Notes under the pieces: generated by a model
What the model was told of the DNA's origin: nothing
Seen by the model: only the letters and a program-made list of their open reading frames with translations
Databases searched by the model: none
Shown here: one piece after another, positions 55,668 through 64,000 of the stretch
Position numbering within the stretch: the stretch's first letter is position 1
Layout of the letters: each line of letters begins with the position of its first letter
Translations under genes and position numbers: made by a program
Assembly (NCBI GenBank): GCA_026545765.1
Contig: CM048840.1
Span: 20,402,765 to 20,466,764, forward strand
Reading direction: 5' to 3'
Origin: Plantago major
Taxonomy: Eukaryota; Streptophyta; Magnoliopsida; Lamiales; Plantaginaceae
DNA length: 64,000 nt

Positions 55668-56048
55668 ATGTCAGAATCCGCCCGAGAAGCTGCAATCCGA
55701 GCTAGGCAACTTCACCTTAATGCAAGCACAACGCTACCTGACTTGGAGAACCCCGGTGTTGGAGAACCGGATGGTCCCAAGTATGATTGATGTCAGCACT
55801 GGATAAGTTTTGCCTGCGGAAACATGCACCCTCCGACTTATTCTGGTAAAGGCACAGCGGATGACTCAATCATTCTTGATCCAGAAGGTGATCCCCCTTT
55901 GTGTCCTGTGGTCGCCAGGAGGCGAGCCGAGGAAGAGAGAGAGCGGGTGCTGAAGATGATCCGTAGGAGGATCCGAATGCAGCAGCAAGCTCGTCGGACT
56001 CAAGGTGGTGGCTCGGAATCTCAAGGCTCAACCTCGGGAATCCGCTGA
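55668..56048 (+). pseudogene. antisense unit 2: small basic/coiled-coil protein
   Basis: ATG at 55668 after a TTTAG|G acceptor-like site, as in unit 1 (CCTAG|G ATGTC). The frame runs 127 codons: MSESAREAAIRARQL at the start, an acidic middle, and an Arg/Glu/Gln-rich helix (ARRRAEEERERVLKMIRRRI) at about 55910-55985, stop at 56046-56048. A single in-frame TGA at 55788-55790 interrupts it; CGA to TGA would explain it. I know no family for it. Its basic helix could bind nucleic acid. Confidence 0.55.
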
Positions 56049-56059
56049 AGGGACAAGGC

Positions 56060-56073
56060 GGGGTATGCCCCGT
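56060..56073 (+). terminator. 3' UTR hairpin motif of antisense unit 2
   Basis: GGGGTATGCCCCGT, 12 bases after the stop, identical to the copy after unit 1. Confidence 0.5.
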
Positions 56074-56373
56074 ATGCATATGTATGGTCCTCGGACCTTG
56101 AAAAGTTGTACTTTCCGTTTTTGTATGTTCGAATGATTTTCTAATGAAATTTGGACCGACCTCAATAGATGAAATTGTGACCTTTTTCATAGACTTACTT
56201 TGTCGGATCATTTTTATGCCATTTTCTTGTAAAATGGCTAGCAGGTACGAACTCGGACACGGTCAATGGGCTTGTCTGGATCGGGCAGGGTAAGCTCAGT
56301 CGATCCAAAACTGTTTGGCCCAAACGAGTAGCCCAAGCCCATTGTCGACGTCAATCTTTTTGCGTGGCGGACG

Positions 56374-57292
56374 CTGATTGGTTCATCCACTCTATAAATA
56401 CCTGAGTTCTCCTTTGCATTGGTCGCCTAAATCCGACTCCAATTTCCATTTTGATTGGAAGTTCCCACCTTCTTTCTCAAACTCGGATAGATCTCACAAT
56501 TTGAGCCCGGTAGTACCCATAAGAAGATGATTTCTTGACTGGTCTCCCCCTCGAGACTCCCGTCCACTCACAAATCGGCGCTTGTCTTGAGTTTGAGAGT
56601 GGCGTGGGTCTGGAGGGGATGATTGCTCAAGATCAGTTGTTAGGAAACACAGATCTTGGGAAATGTTCAGATCCGGGGGTAGACCAACGGATGATCTTAT
56701 CGGTCGTATATGCGATCCACCCTTTAGGAGCTTTTCCTTTCTGAAGAGCTGCTGGCGGGTGGGTCGCCATACGATCAATGCGTCGGATCCGTGCTCGGAT
56801 TCGATCAAACAGGTACCTTTAAAGAACTCCTCTGTCCGGAGATAGGAGGTTTGATGCTGTAAAAATCCGAGGTAACTCCGTTTGGTTCTAATCTGGTTAT
56901 GAATATGAGATTCCGAGTGCCTTTTTTTATAGGCTGGCCATGATAAATTATTGACTCATGGTGGCTCGGACTGGGCCAACAATCGCTGGTTTAATGTGTC
57001 CGTACACACTGTGCATGGGATCCGTACAGGGAATCAAAGGTATGGTGATATTGTAGAATTCCAACTTACTGAATCATTCTGTATTATGCAGGCACATCAG
57101 ATTCTTGGTGTTCCCGGAAGTAATGACTAAGTGAAATACTTTCCTGTCGGAGGAATGATCTCGATGGAAGATGACGTATCTCCAGGGACTTTCTCTACAG
57201 TTTAAGTATTGGAGCTGTAGATCCGGATAAAGATCCGAGGTTGTAGAGTGCAAAGATAGTGCTATGTACACTCTGTTTCGTATATGAATAAA
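56374..57292 (+). ncRNA. antisense unit 3: possible spliced non-coding transcript
   Basis: CTGATTGGTTC (inverted CCAAT box, about 56374-56384) and TATAAATA (56393-56400) precede a leader-like stretch. Splice-like sites follow: AACAG|GTACC near 56812, TTTTTATAG near 56932, ATTATGCAG near 57090. A canonical AATAAA occurs at 57287-57292, near where pol ends on the other strand. The first ATG frame closes after three codons and no longer frame is convincing, so it may be a third gene that lost its coding part, or a non-coding RNA. Confidence 0.35.
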
Positions 57293-57509
57293 ATTCATTA
57301 CTTGCTTTTTTGTCACCTGAACACTAAATTTCAGATTTATGAATCGAAAGATAGAAGTTGTATTGATTTGACGGAAATTCAATTACAACTTGTGGGCTGT
57401 ACGGCCAATGACAAAAGAGTTAACAAAAATAGAACTGACGGAGTTCCGCGTAAAAAACAGTTTAAGCCTAAAATGTCCAAACAACTGGCGGAATCCCGTG
57501 TAAGCAACC

Positions 57510-60500
57510 CTACACATAGAACTTTTGAAGGTTCCTGGCATTCCAAGTACGCTTGAGTGGGTGTCCGTACTCGTCTTCCAATTCGTAACTTCCGTTCACT
57601 CTTGCACCAATGACCTTGTAAGGTCCTTCCCATTTAGGCTTAAGCTTCCCAACATTGCTCAAGATATCAGCTCGGCGGAGCACTAGGTCTCCGACCTGCA
57701 AGTCTTTCGCTTGAACATTCCTATTGTAGGCTCAGGCCGCGATTTGTAGTACTGTGGATATTAGCCAATGCTTGGTTCTTTTACATTCCAAAGATGTCTA
57801 GATCAAATATCCGAGCTTCATGATTGACGGAATCATTGAACTCTTGGACCCTCATTGTTTCAACTGCAATTTCCGCTGGTATGACTGCTTCTGAGCCATA
57901 GACCAGGGCAAATGGGGTTTCCCTAGTTGCGGTCCGCGCAGTGGTGCGATGAGCCCACAGTACGCCATCTAGGTCATCCGCCCAACTCTCCTGGGAATTT
58001 CTCAGCCGCTTTTCCAGGATCTTAACAATTGTCTTATTTGTGGACTCAGCTTGTCCATTAGCTTGTGGGTATCCGACAGATGTGAAGCGTTGTTCAATCT
58101 TGAAAGATGCCAACCATTCCTTGAGTTTGTTGCCCGAGAATTGAGCACCATTGTCCGAGACCAGAATTATTGGTAGACCAAAGCGACAAATGATATTCTT
58201 CCAAATGAATGTCCGCACGCGGCTTTCCGTGATAGTTGCCACAGCTTCCGCTTCTACCCACTTGGTGAAATATTCCATGGCAACAATTAGGAATTTCTTC
58301 TGTTGAGTGCCCCTCGGGAATGCCCCGACAATATCAATACCCCATTTATCAAACGGACATGCTATGACTGACGGAATCATAGGGTGTGTCGGACGATGGG
58401 GAACATTTGCATAATATTGACAATCAAGACATCTTCGGGCGTAGCTCGCAGGATCCTTATCAATGGTATAGGCCAGTAATAGCCTTGTCGAATGATCTTC
58501 TGAGCAAGAGTTCGTTCTCCGGAATGGCTTCCGCAGCTTCCGCTGTGAATTTCCTCAGCACAGTCTTCGCTTCTTGCGGACCCAAACATCTCAGATGAGT
58601 GCCCGCGAAAGATTTTTTATACAAATCTTCCCCAAGTAGAAAATATCTATTTGCTCGGCGCTGAACACTCCTTGACTCCTTCGGATCAGCTGGTAAGGAT
58701 CCGTCCTTGAGATAAATAAAGATATCAGTCATCCAGTTTCTTCCTGTTTCAGTAATCATAACACTGGGAGTAGGACTCATGACGGATGAGTCCGTAATAG
58801 TGAGTAGGATAACTCTCCTTGTGTCTAGAGCAGCTGTTGCGGACGCATACTTTGCCAGAGCGTCCGCTCTTTCGTTCGATGCCCTATCAAACTTCTCCAG
58901 GGTAAACTCATCAAAGAGACTGACTTCCTGCTTAAGTAGCTTAAGGTACTTGATCATTGAAGGGCCTTTTGTGGCAAAAGCACCAGAAAATTGGGCTTCA
59001 ACTAACTGTGAGTCCGTGTAAGCTTTGAGTTTTCGGATCTGCAGGGACTTGGCTAGACATAGTCCGACTAATAGTGCTTCATATTCAGCCTCATTATTGG
59101 TGACTTTGAAGTCCAAAGATACCGCATAGTCAAGTTCCGCACCATCAGGGCTTTTAAGATAGATTCCAATACCTCCTACTCTTCTAGTGGAGGAACCGTC
59201 CGCTTCCAATGTCCAAACATCAGAGGGATGTTCTTTGGTTTGGAGATCTTCTGTAAGCTCCCGAGTTTCCAACCTTTGTTCCTCCTTCTCTTTAACATCC
59301 GAATCGGAGTTGTTAGTACCGGATTCCCTTGTGAGATCATCGAGAAGGAACATTTGGTTTACCCGAGATTCCTCCCATGATGTAGTCCGAGATTGATTGA
59401 TGGAATGCATCCTCGAGGTTTTCGGGCTGATCTTGGTGAACGGCTTTGGTTGATCCGCTTGGTAATTAGGCATTCGAATGCCTGGTTATCCGGGACTTTC
59501 CCTGACTCCGCTTCAGGGTATTCTGCTAGGAAGTCCGCAACGACTTGAGCTTTCTTGGCTGTCGGAGCCTGATAGCTAATGTCGTATTCGCTTAGCTCAA
59601 TCGCCCACTTAGAGAGTCGTCCGGATTGGTCGGGCTTTCCCAAGACCTGTTTCAAAGGTTCCGTAGTTAGTACTACTATTTTATGAGACTTGAAATATGG
59701 CTTTAATCGCCTTGCGGTGTAAACCAGAGCATATGCAAATTTCTCAATCTCGACGTATCTTGTCTCCGCCCAAGCAAGGACTTTACTAAAATAGTAGATT
59801 GGCAAGTGATCATTAGCTTGAACCCATACTAATACGGAACTCATTGCCTCTTCCGTAATTGCTAGGTAGAGGTAGAGTGGTTCTCCTTCAACGGGTTTGG
59901 AGAGCAGCGGAGGGGAATGGAGGTACTTTTTCAAATTTTCAAAAGCCTCAGAACATTCCGCGGTCCACTCGAAGCTCTCTCCTTTCCGGAGGATTTTGAA
60001 GAACGGAAGGTTCTTCTCTGCGGATCGCGAAATAAAACGACTTAAGGACATGAGACGTCCAATAAGCTATTGTACCTCGTTGAGGTTCTTCGGATGAGGC
60101 AGATCTAGGATTGCCTTGATCTTTTCGGGATTTGCGCTTATCCCTCTCTTTGTGACCATGTAGCCCAAAAACTTTCCGCCCTTCACTCCGAAGGTGCACT
60201 TTTCCGGATTCAGCTTCATCTCGTACTTTCTGAGGATAGCGAAGCATTTGTTCAAGTGCTCTATATGCTGTTCTTCGGTTTTGCTTTTGACGAGCATGTC
60301 GTCTACGTATACCTCCATGGTCTTGCCAATTTCTTCCTTGAACATCTGATTCACTAGTCGTTGGTAAGTTACCCCTGCGTTTTTCAATCCGAAGGGCATC
60401 ACTTTAAAGCAATATACCCCTCCCGCAGCAAAGAAAGTCGTTTTCTTAATATCCTCCTTCGCCATCCAAATCTGTTAAAAGCCTTGATACGCGTCCAGAA

Positions 60501-62097
60501 AACTCAGTAACGCGCATCCAGCTGTAGAATTAACCAATTGGTCAATCCGTGGCAAAGGGTATGGATCCTTCGGGCAAAACTTATTTAGCCTGGTGAAATC
60601 ATTGCACATCCGCCATTTGCCTGGTGACTTTTCTACTAGAACCACGTTGCAGACCCAATCAGAGTAACGTACCTCTTCAATATGTCCTACTTTCATGAGT
60701 CGTTCAACTTCGGCGGATATGATGGCATCCTTGATAGGACCGAAGTCCTTTCTCTTCTGGCGGATGTATTTAATCAAGGGATCCATGTTCAGACGGTGAA
60801 CAGCGATCCTCGGATCTATGCCCTTTAGGTCGTCAGTACTCCAAGCAAAGACATCACTGTTATCTCGGAGACAAGCAATGAGTTTCATTTCCACACCCGC
60901 ATTCATCTCTGTCCCGATTCTAGTCTTCTTATCCGGGCTCCCAATAACCAGCTCAACTTCCCTGAGAGTTTCATGAGGCTCGATCCGTGCAGTTTTAGGA
61001 AACTTGTCCTTCTGGCTCCCCACCCCAATGTTAGGATTCTCTTTCTTTGGTGGAAGAACAGTGTGCGGATCAGAAGTCACAGTGACTGCCAACACTGGTG
61101 CTGATGCTCTCCTTGCGGACATAATATAACACTCCCAAGCTTCTCGGATGTTCCCCACTTCCTCTCCAACTCCACACGGGTTCGGGAACTTCATCCTATT
61201 ATGGAGGGTGGAGGATATAGCTCGGAACTGATTGAGTCCCGGACAACCAAAGATGGCGATGTAATCAAAAGTTCGATCCACCACTATAAAACGGACTAGC
61301 TGTGTCACTCTTACGGGATGTGTCCCAAGTGAAACATGAAGCATGAAACTTCCTAAAGGACGGACAATACCTCCTCCGAACCCTAATATGGAGGTATTTA
61401 CTCTCTCATATCAGATTCCTCCCAGATTCATCTGATCTATTGTCGATTTGGAGATGATGTTCGAGGAACTCCCTGTATCTACCAGGATCTTGTTTACTCG
61501 ATAAGTTGCAATGGTTAAAGAAACCACCAGCGGAACATCCGGATCATCTATGCCTTCGCCTCCTGCCGTAGGAGGAGGGATCTCACTATCATCAAAGTAT
61601 AGAGCATTTGTCCCTCGAATTGCTGGGGCAGCATATGATCTGTCATTGTTTCGGAGATTCTGAGTTGTCCACTCTCTCGCGTTCCTACTATCGCCCCCAG
61701 TTAGTCCACCTGCTATGGTGTTGATCACTCCGCTGTATGGAGGGTTCTCCATTTCAACGTCATCCTCGTACCTGTATGGGTGTCGGTCCATGCGAGGCGG
61801 ATGGTGGACTGGTAGAGGTGGCAAGGATAGAGGGTGGGGCGGTGGCTCTGTAGCTCTAACATCCCTTTTTCGTTCCATCTTATCATGTCTAGAAGGCTCA
61901 TCCGTATAGACGTGCTCTTCCAACTTTCCCTCTCTTATCAAATGTTCAACCTCTGTTTTCAGTTGAATGCAATCGTCCGTCTCATGACCACGGCTCTTGT
62001 GAAACTTGCAGTACCCCTTTGCATTCTTGTTCTTCCGGTTGTTGTGAGAGGGCTTTGGCCATTGGACATCCAGCTTCTTCTCAATAATAGTTGCCAA
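57510..62097 (-). pseudogene. gypsy pol: protease, RT, two RNase H domains, integrase
   Basis: Minus strand. Zinc-knuckle-like CKFHKSRGHETDDC (about 62015-61970) and protease LVDTGSSSNII (about 61490-61455); RT 60800-60100 with GKWRMCNDFTRLNK and YVDDMLVKS; first RNase H 60050-59500, whose LYLYLAITEEA start lacks the usual acidic residue; second RNase H 59270-58820 with EADGSS, NNEAEYEALL, YTDSQL and ERADALA, so all four acidic sites remain. Integrase follows: HHCC region near 58520-58420, Asp in WGIDIVGAF and LVSDNGAQF, Glu in NGQAESTNK, and C-terminal domain 57700-57510. Nonsense codons at about 61409, 60473 and 60065 (the last probably CAG to TAG); shifts near 59470, 58560, 58450 and 57720. 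Confidence 0.95.
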
Positions 62098-63659
62098 GAT
62101 GTCGGATCTTGGTCTATTGAGACGTGTATAATCCGCAATCTCCTTGGCGGACTCCTTTCTCTGTGGAAGCCCTTATCTCTGTGATCCTTCCTCGGATCAA
62201 ACTTATTAGGGCGGTGCTCTTGTTTTACTGGATCCTTTCCCTTCTTGGATCCTGCTCTCACTGGAACATTCCTTCAGTACTCCTCTCCATACATTACTTC
62301 TTCACAGATGTCATCCAAATGCTTTTCACTCCTCACTTCCTGACTAGAAAGTTTTCTGCGGAGCTCTGAGTTGAAAGTAATAGCATACAGGTGACGGACC
62401 CGTTCCTTAATACTGTGTGGCTCAACTTGAAGAACTTCCGCGTTAAAGCGATCTAGGAAGGTCCTGAGATCCCCTTGTTCCCTTTGGATAACTTCTGCCA
62501 GATGCTCGACAGTGCGCTTTCTTCTTTTCGATTTTCCAAATCGTACCAGAAACTTGGAGGAGAGGTCCGCATAAGACCTTATCGACTTGTTTGGCAACGC
62601 AGTGTACCAATCCATGGCCGTTCCGAAGAGAGTAGATGAGAACTGAGAGCTTTCGTGTTGTCGCTCATCCCCTTGGAATCCATCTTACTATTGTACCTTG
62701 TCAAGTGTCCAACGGGACAAGTATCCCCGTAATAGTATTCCAAGTTCGGAATCACTTGATCCAAGTTCTTGTTCCTTTCCTTTTCTCTCATGATTTCATC
62801 ACATAAAGGGTTTGGTGCTCTAGTAGCTATCTGCTCATGATCCTTTTACCAGACGTCCGAGATTTAGAATCTGGGCCTCCAAAGATTTTTGTTGAGCATA
62901 GATTTCTTCTGCATTCATAATCTCCCCCGTCCTAGGATGAACTGCTACATCCGCAGGGAGTTCGTCTAGGCGGACCACTGGAATGGTCTCTGCTATATGA
63001 TCTATGGCTCTCGGAGGTGCTTGTTGCGGAGCTCTATGCTGCCTGTTATCCTCCTCCTGATACTCTCTCCTACCGTTCGGACTTCCTTCATCCCTAACTT
63101 GTGAGGCAGATGCTCTCCGATCTAGAAGGTTCCGCAGATATTCTCGGGGTAACTGATTCCCCAACCTCTGCTGGATCGAACGTTGCATGTTCCTTGATAG
63201 GGCAGGCTCTGCTTGAACCGGAGTAGCCACTAGCGGAGTGGCTTGCTGAGGATGAGCATTGTTAGACACGAGGCAACCTTGGATTATTATGAGCAATCTA
63301 TCGAACTGAGTCTCACTTAATCCGAGGTCACTAGTGCGGACGATGCGACCATCGGGCATAGTAAACGGTTGACCCGTAGTGGGGCCTTGAGCTTTTGTCG
63401 GAGAAACTCGTACGACCCCTTCTCCATGGTTCTCAGGTACAATGTTCTCAGGAGTATTACGGATTCCCCTGGGCGGAACGTCTCTTCCCTCATCGGAGGA
63501 TGGGCTTGCTGTGTGACCATCACTCGGATATCTCCCTCCAGTGTTCCTTTCAGCCACAGTGGCTCTTCGTCCTTGGTTGGGCGGACATCCGCGTGGGCGT
63601 GGGGGTGGAGTACCGACGCCTGCGGCACTGGTTCGTGATGTCCGTCTTGTTCTTGCCAT
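62098..63659 (-). pseudogene. gypsy gag
   Basis: Starts at ATG 63659 (MARTRRTSRTSAAG) with a long basic, Pro/Arg-rich N-terminal region to 62835. The capsid-type Retrotrans_gag domain spans about 62790-62280 (DWYTALPNKSIRSYADL, FLVRFGKSKRRKRTV). Breaks: a shift near 62830, another near 62615, an in-frame TGA at about 62272, and a shift near 62110 before the knuckle. Confidence 0.88.
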
Positions 63660-63689
63660 CAGCCTGATTTAAGCACGGGACTTTTTGTA

Positions 63690-63711
63690 AAGTTCCCACA
63701 GACGGCGCCAA
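63690..63711 (-). other. gypsy primer binding site region
   Basis: On the minus strand TTTTGGCGCCGTCTGTGGGA directly follows the 5' LTR. This sequence is common at the PBS of Tat-type plant gypsy elements. I do not name the tRNA. Confidence 0.75.
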
Positions 63712-63713
63712 AA

Positions 63714-64000
63714 TGTTGAGGGGTTTAACCTCGAACACTAACTAACTAAACTATTACAAGCAACCTAATCTGAGACCCACCTCCTACTTGAAGTCCGAAG
63801 CAGTACCTGTCCGAGCTAGAGTACCTGAAAGGACTAAGCGGGGGGGGGGGGGGGGGGTTATAAAGGGTTACCCGGATTGCATATGTCAATCCGGTAAGAG
63901 ACTTTACTCAAGAGAGAGTTGGGAACTCTCAATGTAATAGTTATGAGGAAGGTTATGATGTCAATATGACTTGGAAGAATCACTTATGAATTGTGTCTTA
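63714..64000 (-). repeat. gypsy 5' LTR, partial
   Basis: Matches the 3' LTR from its TGTTGAGGGG boundary with few differences over 287 bases, then runs off the window. The G run here is 18 against 20 in the 3' LTR. Confidence 0.93.

Larger units (their letters stand above)
50031..64000 (-). mobile_element. Ty3/gypsy retrotransposon, Tat lineage (truncated by window end)
   Basis: 3' LTR 50031-50963 and start of the 5' LTR from 63714. On the minus strand: PBS, gag, protease, RT, RNase H, a second RNase H, integrase. Then a 6.3-kb region with plus-strand genes, a polypurine tract and the 3' LTR. A second RNase H domain after the first, and antisense genes between pol and 3' LTR, are traits of the Tat group (Tat/Ogre/Retand/Grande relatives). 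All coding parts carry stops or shifts, though domains are well preserved. Confidence 0.95.

Noticed and set aside
57379..57633. Frame on the minus strand beginning MGRTLQGHWCKSE
   Set aside because: It overlaps the integrase C-terminal domain in another frame; the 57510-57701 frame has the expected GDLVLRR and GPYKV motifs.

Overview
The window is plant nuclear DNA, almost certainly a eudicot. It holds a typical plant eEF1A gene with TEF box, telo-box and leader intron, and otherwise mostly plant transposable elements (hAT, mariner, PIF/Harbinger-type, CACTA, Mutator, Ty1/copia, Ty3/gypsy), nearly all decayed. The species cannot be named from the sequence.

Layout. 0.5-3 kb: broken hAT transposase (-). 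3.8-5.1 kb: unrecognised short ORFs and small repeats. 5.3-7.4 kb: a mariner-like element with both terminal inverted repeats. 7.4-9 kb: two CACTA 5' regions head to head. 9.1-10.3 kb: Myb-like/NAM-associated transposon gene (-) with three nonsense codons. 10.67-13.4 kb: the only clearly intact conserved host gene, eEF1A (+).

14.2-40.56 kb is a four-level nest: a Mutator element (MULE) holds a CACTA element inserted in its right TIR (3-bp gta duplication). The CACTA holds a 16.6-kb Ty1/copia element of probable Sirevirus type, inserted in an intron of its TNPA-like gene. One copia LTR holds a solo LTR of the same family in opposite orientation. The MULE carries a transposase gene (-), a convergent GRF zinc-finger gene (+) starting just inside the left TIR (an arrangement like maize mudrA/mudrB), and a third small gene remnant. 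Downstream of its pol the copia element carries a 5-kb extra gene with its own TATA box and an array of phase-0 mini-exons.

41.1-47.3 kb: a degraded multi-exon Ulp1/C48-protease-like gene (+) whose introns are filled with one shared T-rich repeat. 47.3-50 kb: AT-rich intergenic DNA with degenerate repeats. 50.03 kb to the window end: a Ty3/gypsy element of the Tat lineage on the minus strand (gag, protease, RT, two RNase H domains, integrase), truncated in its 5' LTR. Between its pol and 3' LTR lie up to three transcription units on the opposite (+) strand, each with a TATA box: a spliced gene resembling the 'putative gypsy-type transposon' family, a small basic/coiled-coil gene, and a third unit with promoter, splice-like sites and AATAAA but no coding frame I recognise. 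This antisense cassette, the copia mini-exon gene and the convergent MULE gene pair are the most interesting items.

Coordinates of exons and element ends were read by eye from splice consensus, TSDs and LTR comparison. Family names rest on recognised motifs, not database searches.
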